DNA of 64,000 nucleotides from Sphingomonas sp. YR710 (GCF_900101455.1 NZ_FMZJ01000010.1:62001-126000), one strand, 5' to 3'. Positions 39,477-49,814 are shown, counted from the first letter of the stretch. Notes: generated by a model from the letters alone, not told the origin. Program-made: numbers and translations.

Positions 39477-41251
39477 GGGCGGCGGCCTTTGTTATAGGGT
39501 TTCGGCGCATAGCGCTTGGGGGCTCCGCGCGGGCTATCGGCGCGGGGGGCGCCATCGCGCGGTCCCGAGCGCGGCGCGCCGTCGCGTGGCGGGCCCTTGC
39601 GGCGCAGGCCGGCGGCGGCCGGAGGCGGTGCGTCGCCGGCGGGCTCGATCGTCACGCCATCCTCTTCGCCCGCGCTACGCTTGACCGCTTCGGCGAATTG
39701 CGCGGCAACGGCACGGGGAACTTCGAAGCGGGTTTCGCCGGGGAAGATGCGGATCGCGCCGATGTCGCGCTTGGTGATGTGCCCGCGGCGACAGAGCAAG
39801 GGCAGCAGCCAGCGCGCATCGGCATTGCCGTCGCGACCGATGTCCATGCGAAACCACACCGTATCCTCGAAGCCGGGGCGCGGGCCGCTGTCCTGCGGCG
39901 ACTGACGATCGGAGCCGGCCTGGCGGTCGGGCCGCATCGCGGGGCCGGCATCGAACAGTTCCTCGGGCGCGGGCAGGCTCTGGCGCTGCGCGCGGACGAA
40001 GGCTGCGGCGATCTCCTCGGCGCTGCGCGTCTCGAGCAGCTTGCGGGCGACCACCAGATCCTCTTCGGAGACTTCGCCGATCGTCAGGCTTTCGAGCAGC
40101 CGCTCCTGATCGCGCGCGTGAATGTCGTCGGGGGACGGCACGGGATCCCAGCGGATCTGGACATTGGCGGCACGCAGCAGGCGTTCGGCGTGGCGGCGGC
40201 GTGGATAGGGGGCGATCAGGACGCAGGTGCCCTTCTTGCCCGCGCGACCGGTACGGCCCGAACGGTGCTGGAGCGTTTCGGGATCGATTGGCAGCTCGGC
40301 GTGGATCACCAGCTCGAGCCCGGGCAGATCGATGCCCCGTGCGGCCACGTCGGTCGCCACGCAGACGCGGGCGCGGCGATCGCGCAACGCCTGCAGCGCA
40401 TGGTTGCGCTCATTCTGGCTGAGCTCGCCCGACAAGGTAACGGCGGAGAAGCCGCGTTCGGTCAGGGTCGCCGACAGCCGGCGGACATTTTCGCGGGTCG
40501 CGCAGAATACCAGGGCACCGCTGGCTTCGTGGAAGCGCAGCACGTTGACGACGGCATGTTCGATATCGGCAGGGGCCACGGCCATCGCGCGGTAGTCGAT
40601 GTCTGTATGCTGCGACTGGCGCGATGTGGTGGTGATGCGCAGCGCGTCGCGCTGGTAGCGCTTGGCCATCAGTTCGATCGGCTTCGGCATCGTCGCCGAG
40701 AACAAAAGGGTGCGGCGCTCGGGCGGGGTCAGGTCGAGAATCTCCTCGAGATCCTCACGGAAGCCGAGGTCGAGCATTTCGTCGGCCTCGTCGAGGATCA
40801 CCGCGCGCAGCGACCCGGTCTGGAGCGTCCCGCGCTCGAGATGGTCGCGCAGGCGCCCCGGGGTGCCGACGACGATATGGCAGCCGTGCGACAGGGCGCG
40901 CTGTTCCATGCGGACGTTCATCCCGCCGACGCAGCTGGCGACGCGCGCGCCGAGCTTGGCGTAGAGCCATTGCAGTTCGCGCTCGACCTGCAGCGCCAGT
41001 TCGCGCGTCGGCGCGATGATCAGCGCCAGCGGCTCGCGCGGCGGGGGGAGCTTTTCGGCGCCCTTCAGCAGGGTTTCGGCAATAGCCAGCCCATAAGCGA
41101 CGGTCTTGCCGGATCCGGTCTGCGCGGAGACGATCAGATCGCGATCGTTCGCTTCGGCGGCAATGACCTCGGCCTGGACGGGGGTCGGCGCGTCATATCC
41201 ACGCTCGGCGAGTGCCTCGGCGACAAGCCGCGGCAGGGAAGAAAAGGGCAT
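39473..41251 (-). CDS. DEAD-box RNA helicase with DbpA-like RNA-binding domain
   Basis: A 592-residue helicase. Motifs in order: the Q motif region PTPVQAEVI, Walker [63 protein letters not shown]-type segment, [13 protein letters not shown] and [13 protein letters not shown]. After it come a DbpA-like RNA-binding domain ([34 protein letters not shown]) and a basic, proline- and arginine-rich tail. It is probably involved in ribosome assembly or RNA remodelling. Its stop overlaps the CTG of the YaiI-like gene. Confidence 0.93.
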   Translation of the reverse strand: MPFSSLPRLVAEALAERGYDAPTPVQAEVIAAEANDRDLIVSAQTGSGKTVAYGLAIAETLLKGAEKLPPPREPLALIIAPTRELALQVERELQWLYAKLGARVASCVGGMNVRMEQRALSHGCHIVVGTPGRLRDHLERGTLQTGSLRAVILDEADEMLDLGFREDLEEILDLTPPERRTLLFSATMPKPIELMAKRYQRDALRITTTSRQSQHTDIDYRAMAVAPADIEHAVVNVLRFHEASGALVFCATRENVRRLSATLTERGFSAVTLSGELSQNERNHALQALRDRRARVCVATDVAARGIDLPGLELVIHAELPIDPETLQHRSGRTGRAGKKGTCVLIAPYPRRRHAERLLRAANVQIRWDPVPSPDDIHARDQERLLESLTIGEVSEEDLVVARKLLETRSAEEIAAAFVRAQRQSLPAPEELFDAGPAMRPDRQAGSDRQSPQDSGPRPGFEDTVWFRMDIGRDGNADARWLLPLLCRRGHITKRDIGAIRIFPGETRFEVPRAVAAQFAEAVKRSAGEEDGVTIEPAGDAPPPAAAGLRRKGPPRDGAPRSGPRDGAPRADSPRGAPKRYAPKPYNKGRRP

Positions 41252-41434
41252 CTGTTATCCGGATCAATAAGGGTGGCGGGGCGCAGGGCGCCGGGCAATC
41301 CCGATCGCCTTAGCGGGAGATGCGAAAAAAAGCCAGCGCTGCTTTGATCGGGAGCAAGGCGCCTCTTGGGTTCGATCGGCACGGTCCGCAGGCGCGCTTC
41401 ATCAAACTGACTTGGGCCCGCTTTAGGAAGAACC

Positions 41435-42904
41435 ATGCACAAGATCGCCACGCTCCGCCGGCAGCTCGAAAGCCTTGCGCGGGAGGTGGAGCGGGAAGGC
41501 GATGAACAGACCAAAGCATGGGGGCCGTCCATCGACGATCCGCGCTTTGCACCGAGCGCCCACAACCTCGCCTGCTATCTCGCGCTGCGGCGGCGCGATG
41601 TCCGGCCGATCCAGCGTTCGCTGATGGCGCTGGGCCTGTCCTCGCTCGGTCGGCTCGAAAGCCGTGTTCTTCCGACGCTGGCGGCCGTGCAGGCCTCGCT
41701 TGCGGCGATTGCGGGGGACGCCTCCATCGCCAGGCCGTCGGAGAACGCGTTTTTTGCCGGCGAGCACTGGCTGGCAGAACGGCGCGCCGATGTGCTGGGG
41801 GCATCCAGCGCCGATCGTCCCGTGGCGCTGCTCGTCACATGTCCGAGCGAAGCGGCGGATGATGCACCCTTCATGCTGAACCTCGCCGAACGCGGTGTGG
41901 AGGCCATCCGCATCAATTGCGCCCATGACGACGCCGCCGGATGGCAGCGCATGATCGATCATGCGCACTCGGCCGAGGCGATCACCGGCCGGCGGATGCG
42001 GATATTCATGGATCTGGCGGGCCCCAAGATCCGGACGGGGATGGTCCATCATCCCAAGGCGCATCGCCGGATCGGTGAGGGGGATCTCCTGGTCGTCGTG
42101 CCGTCCGGCGGGCTCGCATCGATCGACCTGAATCACGATCATTTCGCGGTGGAATGCACGCTCGGCGAAGCCATCTCGGCCACGGGCGTCGGCGACCAGA
42201 TTTTCTATGATGACGGAAAACTGGGGGCGAAGGTCGAGCGGGTCGAACCGTGGGGGATCGTCGCCCGCGCCGTCACCTGTCCGGCGGACGGCGCCAAGCT
42301 CAAGCCGGAAAAGGGATTGAACTTTCCGGATGCCGAGCTGGGGATTGCTGCGCTCACCGAGAAGGATCGCGCCGATCTCGATTTCGTCGCCGCGCATGCC
42401 GATGGCATCGGCTATTCGTTCGTCCAGTCGGCGCGCGATGTCGCCGTGCTGCAGGACGCGCTTGCCGAGCGGCGCGACGATTGGCGCAAGCTGGCGCTCA
42501 TCCTGAAGATCGAGACACCCAAGGGCGTTGCCAATCTGCCCGAAATCGTGGTGCGGGCGGCCGGCCGCCAGCCGACCGCGATCATGATCGCGCGGGGCGA
42601 TCTAGCAGTCGAGATCGGCTTTGCCCGGACCGCGGAGATGCAGGAGGAGATCCTGTGGATGGGGGAGGCGGCGCATGTGCCCGTGATCTGGGCGACGCAG
42701 GTCCTCGAACATCTCGTGTGCGAAGGTCTGCCCTCGCGCGGCGAGATGACCGATGCGGCGATGGCCGCGCGCGCCGAATGCGTGATGCTCAACAAGGGGC
42801 CATATCTGCTGGCGGCGGTTGACATGCTCGGTCAGCTGTTCCGTCGGATGGATGAGCACCAGCACAAGAAGACACCGCAGTTGCGTGCGCTCAAAAGCTG
42901 GTGA
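41435..42904 (+). CDS. Pyruvate-kinase-like protein with N-terminal extension and no C-terminal domain
   Basis: A 489-residue protein. The first about 125 residues are helical and have no match I can name. The rest resembles the catalytic A and B domains of pyruvate kinase: IRINCAHDDAAGWQ (RxNxSH-like), FMDLAGPKIRTGMV, the metal and phosphate residues in LALILKIETPKGVANL, IMIARGDLAVEIGF and WATQVLEHLV. The usual C-terminal regulatory domain is missing. Key Arg, Lys and Glu residues seem to be kept, so activity is possible. AGGAAG stands before the ATG at 41435. It may be a divergent pyruvate kinase or a related PEP/pyruvate enzyme. Confidence 0.78.
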   Translation: MHKIATLRRQLESLAREVEREGDEQTKAWGPSIDDPRFAPSAHNLACYLALRRRDVRPIQRSLMALGLSSLGRLESRVLPTLAAVQASLAAIAGDASIARPSENAFFAGEHWLAERRADVLGASSADRPVALLVTCPSEAADDAPFMLNLAERGVEAIRINCAHDDAAGWQRMIDHAHSAEAITGRRMRIFMDLAGPKIRTGMVHHPKAHRRIGEGDLLVVVPSGGLASIDLNHDHFAVECTLGEAISATGVGDQIFYDDGKLGAKVERVEPWGIVARAVTCPADGAKLKPEKGLNFPDAELGIAALTEKDRADLDFVAAHADGIGYSFVQSARDVAVLQDALAERRDDWRKLALILKIETPKGVANLPEIVVRAAGRQPTAIMIARGDLAVEIGFARTAEMQEEILWMGEAAHVPVIWATQVLEHLVCEGLPSRGEMTDAAMAARAECVMLNKGPYLLAAVDMLGQLFRRMDEHQHKKTPQLRALKSW

Positions 42905-42984
42905 TCGTCTGACCGTGCGTTTCGGACGGCAGATGGTTGGCCACCGGCTGTCCATCGCGCCAACCCGATGGTAACCCTCTGGCG

Positions 42985-44112
42985 ATGAAGGCTGTTTTTG
43001 GACTCGACGCGCCGGGTTGGCGGGCCTCCTGTTCGATGGGCCTTCCGATCTCGGGGGCGATCGGCACGGCCCGGCTGATCTGCATCCTCGGCATCGTCTA
43101 TGTCCACGGCTGGACGGGCCTGCCGGGTTCCGATCTGGCCGCGCGCGACGAAACCACGCAAGGGATCATGCGCTGGGCTTTGATCGAGCTGTGTGGGCGC
43201 AGCGCGGTGCCTTTGCTCAGCCTGATCTCGGGCTGGCTGGTGGTGCGATCCGCGCGCCAGCGCCGTTATGGTGCGTTCGTGGCGGGCAAGCTGCGCGTCA
43301 TCCTCCTGCCGATGCTGGTGTGGAATATGATCGCGCTGATTCTGGTCATCGGTGCTGCGCGGCTCGGCTGGATCGCTGCGCCACAGCCGTCCGGCATCGC
43401 CTCCCTTCTCAACGAGCTGGTCAGCCTGTCCGGGCCGGCTGAGATCGATGTCCAGATGGGGTTCCTGCGCGATCTGTTCCTGTGCATGTTGCTGGCCCCC
43501 CTACTCGCGCGAATGCCGACGGTGATCCTGCTGGCGGTCGTCGCGCTGGCGATGGCCTGGGACGTCGGCGGTTGGACGTCGGTGATCCTGCTGCGTCCGG
43601 CAATCCTGTTGTTCTTCGTCGGGGGCATGCTGGCCGCGCGCTACCGGGTGGCGGAGCAGGTGGGGGTGATGCCGATATGGCTCGCGGTGCTGCCTTTCCT
43701 GCTGGTGCTGCCGTTCAAGCTGGGCCTGTCGATTGCCGGGGACGCCACGGCCGTCCAGGAAGGCCATCTGGTGGCGCTGATCGATCTCATGTTGCGGGTG
43801 GCGGCTGCGATTCTGGTCTGGCGCATCTCGATCCTGATCGCGTTGAAATCGGGAGGTGGGTGGATGCGGGCGCTGGAACCCTACGTGTTCCTGCTGTTCT
43901 GCTCCCACGTCCTGTTCATGTGGTTGCTCGGGCCGATGATCGGCCGGCTGACCGGGCCGATGGGGAGCGCCGCATGGCCGGCCTATTTCGTGGTTCAGCC
44001 ATTGCTTGCGCTCGGCTTCGCGATCCTGCTCGGGGTGACGTTGGCCGCTTTGTCGCCGGCGCTGGCGCGGGTGCTGAGCGGCGGACGGCTCGGGCGAGTC
44101 TCGCGGTTATAG
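42985..44112 (+). CDS. Acyltransferase-3 family membrane protein
   Basis: A 375-residue protein with about ten transmembrane helices of the acyltransferase-3 type. The first helix has the conserved histidine region LICILGIVYVHGW, and ELCGRSAVPLLSLISGWL is the typical second block. Such proteins O-acylate surface sugars, membrane lipids or exported metabolites. Start at the ATG at 42985. It ends with a 6-nt overlap of the convergent YhiN-like gene. No sugar biosynthesis genes are adjacent, so the target is open. Confidence 0.8.
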   Translation: MKAVFGLDAPGWRASCSMGLPISGAIGTARLICILGIVYVHGWTGLPGSDLAARDETTQGIMRWALIELCGRSAVPLLSLISGWLVVRSARQRRYGAFVAGKLRVILLPMLVWNMIALILVIGAARLGWIAAPQPSGIASLLNELVSLSGPAEIDVQMGFLRDLFLCMLLAPLLARMPTVILLAVVALAMAWDVGGWTSVILLRPAILLFFVGGMLAARYRVAEQVGVMPIWLAVLPFLLVLPFKLGLSIAGDATAVQEGHLVALIDLMLRVAAAILVWRISILIALKSGGGWMRALEPYVFLLFCSHVLFMWLLGPMIGRLTGPMGSAAWPAYFVVQPLLALGFAILLGVTLAALSPALARVLSGGRLGRVSRL

Positions 44113-45309
44113 CGCCTCGCCGGCCGCGCGGCCGCTGGCCCAGGCCCACTGGAAATTATAGCCGCCGAGCCAACCGGTGACGTCGACCGCCTCGCCGACG
44201 AAGTGGAGCCCGGGTAAGCGCTTCGCCGCCAGTGTCTTCTGGTCGAGCCCGTCGGTGGCAACTCCACCGATCGTGACCTCTGCCTTGGCGAAGCCTTCGG
44301 ATCCGCTCGGGCAGAAATCCCAGCCGTTGAGTCGCCGTCCGGCCTCGATCAGCGCCTGATCCTTATGCGCCACCATCTGCCCGGCCAGGCCGATCCGTTC
44401 GGCCAGCGCATCGGCCACGCGCTGGGGAAGATGCTCGCGCAGGATCGTCTTTGCCTCGGCTTTTGGGCGATCGCGCTTCGCCTGCGTCAGCAGCGCCGCG
44501 GCATCCTTGTCCGGCAGCAGATCGAGGGAGATCGTGCCGCCATTGCGCCAATAGCTGCTGATCTGCAGGATCGCGGGTCCCGATAACCCCCGATGCGTGA
44601 ACAGGGCCGCCTCGCGGAAGGTGGTTTTGCCGGCGCGCGCGACCACCTCGAGCGCGACACCGGACAGGCTTTCGAACATGCGGTCGTCGGCGCCCAGCGT
44701 CAGCGGCACCAAAGCCGGCCGCGGCTCGACCACTTTGAGGCCGAACTGCCGCGCGACATCATAGGCAAGGCCGGTCGCGCCCATTTTCGGGATCGACGGA
44801 CCTCCGGTGGCCATCACCAGCGCCGGCGCGACGAAATCGCCCCCCGGTGTTTCGATGCGGAAGTTTTCGTCGGGTTTCGAAATGCCGGTAATCCGCGCCA
44901 GCAACCGCGTCTCCACGCCGCCCTTCGCGCATTCGTCTTCCAACATCGCCACGATCTGCTTTGCCGATCCGTCGCAGAATAGCTGGCCCAGCGTCTTTTC
45001 ATGCCAGGCGATACCATGGGCATCGACCATCGCGATGAAATCGGCCGGGCTGTACCGCCCGAGTGCAGACTTGGCGAAATGCGGATTGGCCGCCAGATAG
45101 CGATCGGCCATCGCCCCGTTCACATTGGTGAAGTTGCAGCGCCCGCCGCCCGAAATCAGGATCTTCGCGCCCGTGCGATCGAGGTGATCGAGCAGCAGGA
45201 TCCTGCGCCCGCGTTGCCCTGCCGTGAGCGCACACATCATCCCCGCGGCACCGGCGCCGATGATGATCGCATCGAAGGAGGACGTTCGTGTCAGTTTATG
45301 TCCCGGCAT
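44107..45309 (-). CDS. YhiN/HI0933-family flavoprotein
   Basis: A 400-residue FAD-dependent protein of the YhiN/HI0933 family: dinucleotide-binding loop AIIIGAGAAGMMCALTAGQRG, the family signature GAKILISGGGRCNFTNVN, FCDGSAKQIVAML, the ALVMATGGPSIPKMGATG segment, and the C-terminal LPGLHFVGEAVDVTGWLGGYN. The family reaction is not firmly known. Start at the ATG at 45309. It is divergent from the hydrolase gene at 45525, and the 215 nt between them contain several small inverted repeats. Confidence 0.92.
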   Translation of the reverse strand: MPGHKLTRTSSFDAIIIGAGAAGMMCALTAGQRGRRILLLDHLDRTGAKILISGGGRCNFTNVNGAMADRYLAANPHFAKSALGRYSPADFIAMVDAHGIAWHEKTLGQLFCDGSAKQIVAMLEDECAKGGVETRLLARITGISKPDENFRIETPGGDFVAPALVMATGGPSIPKMGATGLAYDVARQFGLKVVEPRPALVPLTLGADDRMFESLSGVALEVVARAGKTTFREAALFTHRGLSGPAILQISSYWRNGGTISLDLLPDKDAAALLTQAKRDRPKAEAKTILREHLPQRVADALAERIGLAGQMVAHKDQALIEAGRRLNGWDFCPSGSEGFAKAEVTIGGVATDGLDQKTLAAKRLPGLHFVGEAVDVTGWLGGYNFQWAWASGRAAGEAL

Positions 45310-45396
45310 CAGAGCATGTTCGATCGCGCCTTAGCCGCTCCTGCCGGCTGATATCAATGTCGCCCCTCAGGACTAGGCGGCTCTGAGCGCAAATTT

Positions 45397-45478
45397 TGGA
45401 AACGATGGTATTCCAATGTTTCTATTTTACCGAATGCAGCGTCGCTGCATTGTCTCTGCATCGGGGCACGATGCCCCG
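45397..45478. promoter_or_regulatory. Three small inverted repeats in a divergent promoter region
   Basis: TGGAA-N9-TTCCA (45397-45415), AATGCAGCG-T-CGCTGCATT (45433-45451, perfect) and CGGGGCA-CGA-TGCCCCG (45462-45478, perfect) follow one another in the AT-richer space before the alpha/beta hydrolase gene. The first and second look like operators for a dimeric regulator, while the third could also be a hairpin. No regulator gene is adjacent. The rest of the gap holds nothing else I can name. Confidence 0.35.
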
Positions 45479-45524
45479 CCTATGAGAGTTTCGCCATTAT
45501 CACCGCTCACAAAGGGAAGACGCC

Positions 45525-46352
45525 ATGCCCAGGATCACCACGCGCGACGGTACCGAGATTTTCTACAAGGATTGGGGCGCTCGCGATGCCCGGCCGATCA
45601 TGTTCCACCACGGCTGGCCGCTCAGCTCCGACGATTGGGACGCGCAGATGATGTTCTTCCTCGGCCAGGGCTACCGGGTCATCGCGCATGATCGGCGCGG
45701 CCACGGCCGGTCGAGCCAGGCGGCGAACGGTCATGACATGGAGACCTATGTCGCGGATGTGTTCGCGTTGACCGACGCGCTCGATCTGCAGGGCGCGATC
45801 CATATCGGCCATTCGACCGGCGGCGGTGAAGTGGCGCGCTATGTCGCGCAGGCGAAGCCGGGCCGGGTCGCGAAGGCCGTTCTGGTAAGCGCGGTTGCGC
45901 CGATCATGGTGAAGACCGCCGCCAATCCCGATGGCGTGCCGATGGAGGTGTTCGATCAGGTGCGCGAACAGACCGCCGTCAACCGCGCACAATTCTTCTA
46001 CGATTTCACCATGCCCTTCTTCGGATATAATCGGGACGGTGCCGAGGTGAAGGAAGGCGTGCGCCGCAACTGGTGGCGGCAGGGCATGATGGGCGCTGTG
46101 CTCGCCCATTATCACGGCATCGCCGCTTTCTCGGAAACCGACTTCACCGACGATCTCAGGCGGATCGCGGTGCCAACCCTGGTGATGCATGGCGAAGATG
46201 ATCAGGTCGTGCCCTTTGCCACCACGGGCCGCAAGTCCGCCGAACTGATCGCTGGCGCGGTACTCAAATCCTATCCCGGCTATCCGCATGGCATGCCGAC
46301 CACCCACGCCGAGCAGATCAATGCCGATCTGCTGGATTTCATCCGGGGCTGA
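45525..46352 (+). CDS. Alpha/beta hydrolase (chloroperoxidase-like)
   Basis: A 275-residue alpha/beta hydrolase most like the cofactor-free haloperoxidase/arylesterase group. The oxyanion HHGWPLSSDDW, the nucleophile elbow IGHSTGGGEVARY (Ser), the Asp in VMHGEDDQVVPF and the His in YPHGMPTTHAEQIN form the triad. The cytosolic protein has no signal. GGGAAG stands before the ATG at 45525. The natural substrate is probably an ester or peroxy acid, which is not established. Confidence 0.9.
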   Translation: MPRITTRDGTEIFYKDWGARDARPIMFHHGWPLSSDDWDAQMMFFLGQGYRVIAHDRRGHGRSSQAANGHDMETYVADVFALTDALDLQGAIHIGHSTGGGEVARYVAQAKPGRVAKAVLVSAVAPIMVKTAANPDGVPMEVFDQVREQTAVNRAQFFYDFTMPFFGYNRDGAEVKEGVRRNWWRQGMMGAVLAHYHGIAAFSETDFTDDLRRIAVPTLVMHGEDDQVVPFATTGRKSAELIAGAVLKSYPGYPHGMPTTHAEQINADLLDFIRG

Positions 46353-46445
46353 CCCTCGATCCGGTGCGTGGCAAGTCCGGGGCGGCGGGCCACGCACCAC
46401 ATCATTTGGGCTTTCGGCAAAGGGCTGCTATCGGCCCGGCCCATC

Positions 46446-48029
46446 ATGAGCAAAGACAACCGCCCCGACCGCCGCACCTTCGCGATCATCTCGCACCCCG
46501 ACGCGGGCAAGACCACCCTGACGGAGAAACTGCTCTATTTCGGCGGCGCCATCCATCTTGCCGGCGAGGTGAAAGCCCGCGGGCAGACGCGGCGCGCGCG
46601 ATCGGACTGGATGAAGATCGAGCAGCAGCGCGGCATTTCGGTGACGTCGTCGGTGATGACGTTCGAACGCGACGGTGTGACGTTCAACCTGCTCGATACG
46701 CCGGGCCACGAGGATTTCTCGGAAGATACCTATCGCACGCTTACAGCGGTCGACAGCGCGGTGATGGTGATCGATGCCGCGCGCGGCATTGAGGCGCAGA
46801 CCCGCAAATTGTTCGAAGTGTGCCGGATGCGATCGGTGCCGATCATCACCTTCGTCAACAAGGTCGATCGCGAGGGCCGCGGGCCGTTCGAACTGCTCGA
46901 CGAGATTGCCGATGCGCTCGCGCTTGATGTCGTGCCGATGAGCTGGCCGGTCGGCATGGGCGGAACGTTCGAAGGCATCTACGATCTTGCCCGTGATCGC
47001 CTCTATCGCCCCGCCGCCGATGCGACCGGCGCCTATGAAGGCGATGCGGTATCGGTTGCCGGCCTTGGCGACAGCCAGCTCGATGATATGCTCTCGGCCG
47101 ATGGCCTCGCCTTGCTGCGCGAGGAGGCTGAGCTCGCGCAGGGCGGCTATACGCCGTTCGACGAGGCGGCCTATCTCAGCGGCGATCTGACCCCGGTCTA
47201 TTTCGGGTCGGCGCTCAAGGATTTCGGGGTCGAGCAGCTGATCGATGCGCTCGCCGATTATGCGCCTTCGCCGCGTCCGCAGCCCGGTGAGCCGCGCGAT
47301 GTCGATCCGTCCGAGCCTAATGTCGCCGGCTTCATCTTCAAGGTGCAGGCGAATATGAACCCGCAACACCGCGACCGCGTCGCTTTCATGCGGCTATGCT
47401 CGGGCAAGTTCCGGCGCGGCATGAAGCTCAACCAGGTCGGCACTGGCAAGGCGATCGCGATCCACAGCCCGATCCTGTTCTTCGCGCAAAATCGCGAACT
47501 CGCCGAAGAAGCCTTTCCCGGTGACATCATCGGTATCCCGAATCATGGCACCCTGCGCGTCGGCGACACGCTGACCGAAGGCGAGATGATCCGCTTCACC
47601 GGGCTCCCCAACTTCGCCCCCGAAATCCTGCGCCGCGTGAAGCTTGGCGATCCGACCAAGACCAAGCAGCTCCGCAACGCGCTCAACGACATGGCGGAGG
47701 AGGGGATCATGCAGGTGTTTCACCCTTCGATCGGATCGCAATGGATCGTCGGCGTGGTCGGCCAGCTCCAGCTCGAAGTGATGATCTCGCGGCTGCAGGT
47801 CGAATATAAGGTTGATGCCGGGTTCGAACCGTCGCCCTGGGATACGGCGCGCTGGGTGGCAGCCGATGACACAAAGGCGCTCGAGGAGTTCAAGGGGCTG
47901 CATCGCAGCGCGATGGCCGAGGATCGCGATGGCGCCCCGGTGTTCCTGGCGAAGGACATGTGGGAACTGAACTATATCACACAGCGCTTCCCCCAGATCC
48001 GGTTCACGGCGACGAAGGATCGGCGTTAG
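46446..48029 (+). CDS. prfC: Peptide chain release factor 3
   Basis: RF3 is the GTPase that removes RF1/RF2 from the ribosome after termination. The 527-residue protein has G1 ISHPDAGKTTLTEKL, RARSDWMKIEQQRGISVTSS (switch I), the G3 motif LLDTPGHEDFSEDTYR, G4 TFVNKVDRE, and the RF3-specific domains II and III (FKVQANMNPQHRDR, GVVGQLQLEVM). An ATG-like start 78 nt upstream is possible in frame, but the family begins at the ATG at 46446. No close operon partner. Confidence 0.97.
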   Translation: MSKDNRPDRRTFAIISHPDAGKTTLTEKLLYFGGAIHLAGEVKARGQTRRARSDWMKIEQQRGISVTSSVMTFERDGVTFNLLDTPGHEDFSEDTYRTLTAVDSAVMVIDAARGIEAQTRKLFEVCRMRSVPIITFVNKVDREGRGPFELLDEIADALALDVVPMSWPVGMGGTFEGIYDLARDRLYRPAADATGAYEGDAVSVAGLGDSQLDDMLSADGLALLREEAELAQGGYTPFDEAAYLSGDLTPVYFGSALKDFGVEQLIDALADYAPSPRPQPGEPRDVDPSEPNVAGFIFKVQANMNPQHRDRVAFMRLCSGKFRRGMKLNQVGTGKAIAIHSPILFFAQNRELAEEAFPGDIIGIPNHGTLRVGDTLTEGEMIRFTGLPNFAPEILRRVKLGDPTKTKQLRNALNDMAEEGIMQVFHPSIGSQWIVGVVGQLQLEVMISRLQVEYKVDAGFEPSPWDTARWVAADDTKALEEFKGLHRSAMAEDRDGAPVFLAKDMWELNYITQRFPQIRFTATKDRR

Positions 48030-48158
48030 GCCTTTCCGATCAACCATTTCGGAAGAGGGCTAGCGCACATCACCCATGGCGCATCAGGCGGACCGGCTGT
48101 TAACCTGTCACGAACATACTCGGCTTAATCATGGGGCTCATAATAACAAGGTGAGACC

Positions 48159-49649
48159 ATGATCATGTTTAGGCGATTCGAGCGCGACCTGCCAATTCGC
48201 CGGAAACTTACGATCGCCTTCGGTCTTCTTGTTGCCATCGTGATCACGCTTGCAGCTGCCCAGGCATTCGTCGTCACCTCGGTCGGCAACGCCGTGGCCA
48301 ATGGCGATACCGCGATGTTGCAATCGGCCCAGGGCAGCTTCAAGACTATGATGATGATCGGGATCGGCATGGCGATTTTCTCGGTCATCGTCGCCTTGGT
48401 GATGCGGTCATTGATCGCCAACCCCTATGTCGCCACCGTGCTCGACATGGAGGCGCTGGCGGCAGGCAAGATCGACGGGCCGATCCTGCGGGCTGGTCAC
48501 AATGATTGCGTCGGCAGGTTGAGCAAGGCGATGATATCGTTCCGCGATACCGCCGTGGCTCAGCGGGCGCTTTCCGAACAGTTACGGGTCCAGTCGAACG
48601 AGCAGACTGAAGTGGTCGGAATCCTTGCGAGCGCACTCAACAGGCTCGCCGATGGCGATATCGTGCATACCATCGATGCCGCGCTTCCCGAGCAGTATGA
48701 GCGGCTGCGCCAGGAGTTCAATCGCGCCAAGCAGTCACTGGGCCAGACCTTGGGTGCCGTGGCGATTACGGCGCAGGGCATAGGGACCGGATCTGGCGAG
48801 ATCAGCGCCGCTGCCGACGATCTTTCACTCCGCACCGAACAGCAGGCCGCGTCGCTCCAGGAAACGGTCGGAGCGATGAATGCGGTCACGGCCGGCGTAA
48901 AGCAAACCGCCAGTCGCGCCGAAACGGCCGCGACATCGGTCGATTCGGCCCGGAACGATGCCAATGAAGGCGGCGTCGTCGTTCGCGATGCGATCGAGGC
49001 GATGGGAAGAATCGAGAAGTCGTCGCAGGAAATTTCGCAGATCGTCAGCGTAATGGATGCGATCGCCTTCCAGACCAATTTGCTCGCGCTGAATGCAGGT
49101 GTCGAGGCGGCGCGCGCCGGCGATTCGGGCAGGGGTTTCGCGGTTGTCGCGAATGAGGTGCGTGCGCTGGCACAGCGATCAGCCAATGCCGCGAAGGACA
49201 TAACGGCGCTGATTTCCGAAAGCTCGCGGCATGTCGGCAGCGGCGTCGGCCTCGTGCAGCGAACCGGAGATGTGCTTTCGCGGATCGTCGATAGTGTCGG
49301 TGTTATCAGCAAGCTGGTGACCGAAATATCGGCGGCGACGCAAACCCAGGCGACCAGTCTGCAACAGGTCAACACTGCTGTCAGCGACATGGATCAGATG
49401 ACGCAGCAAAATGCCGCGATGGTCGAACAATCGACAGCCGCCGCCCGCAGTCTGACCAACGAGGCTCAACATCTCACCGCGCTGGTGGTGAACTTCAAGC
49501 TTCCGGACGGTGGTTTGGTGCAGTCGAGGCGCAATGATGCCCGCCCACCGGTCCGCGCATCCGCCGATGTGGTTCGGCCAAAGCGCAAGGCGAGCAGGGG
49601 AAACCTTGCTCTGGTCCAAGCCGACGATCAGCAGTGGAACGAATTCTGA
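48159..49649 (+). CDS. Methyl-accepting chemotaxis protein with C-terminal tether
   Basis: A 496-residue chemoreceptor. Two membrane helices (about residues 15-38 and 63-85) enclose only about 25 residues, so there is no real periplasmic sensor domain. A HAMP-like segment and coiled coil lead to the signalling hairpin ([22 protein letters not shown], then [22 protein letters not shown]). The last five residues QWNEF fit the xWxxF pentapeptide used to dock CheR/CheB. The signal is probably sensed at the membrane or cytosolic part. Start ATG at 48159, with AAGGTGAG upstream. No che genes are in this window. Confidence 0.92.
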   Translation: MIMFRRFERDLPIRRKLTIAFGLLVAIVITLAAAQAFVVTSVGNAVANGDTAMLQSAQGSFKTMMMIGIGMAIFSVIVALVMRSLIANPYVATVLDMEALAAGKIDGPILRAGHNDCVGRLSKAMISFRDTAVAQRALSEQLRVQSNEQTEVVGILASALNRLADGDIVHTIDAALPEQYERLRQEFNRAKQSLGQTLGAVAITAQGIGTGSGEISAAADDLSLRTEQQAASLQETVGAMNAVTAGVKQTASRAETAATSVDSARNDANEGGVVVRDAIEAMGRIEKSSQEISQIVSVMDAIAFQTNLLALNAGVEAARAGDSGRGFAVVANEVRALAQRSANAAKDITALISESSRHVGSGVGLVQRTGDVLSRIVDSVGVISKLVTEISAATQTQATSLQQVNTAVSDMDQMTQQNAAMVEQSTAAARSLTNEAQHLTALVVNFKLPDGGLVQSRRNDARPPVRASADVVRPKRKASRGNLALVQADDQQWNEF

Positions 49650-49814
49650 TGCCTGGAGCGCGCTTCGATGGCTTCGGGCTGAAAGAATCCCATCCTGCCC
49701 CACTGGCGCTTTGGAGCGTTAGTCATTTCGGGAATTCGGCGTTTCGGCGCGGGCGGGGATAGAAATGGGCACATGCACGTTCTGGGTTCGTTACGACCCA
49801 GAAGGAGTGCTTGC

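Noticed and set aside
48034-48056. Possible terminator (TTCCGA ... TCGGAA) after prfC
   Set aside because: Only a 6-bp stem with a 9-nt loop and no U-tract, so too weak to call.
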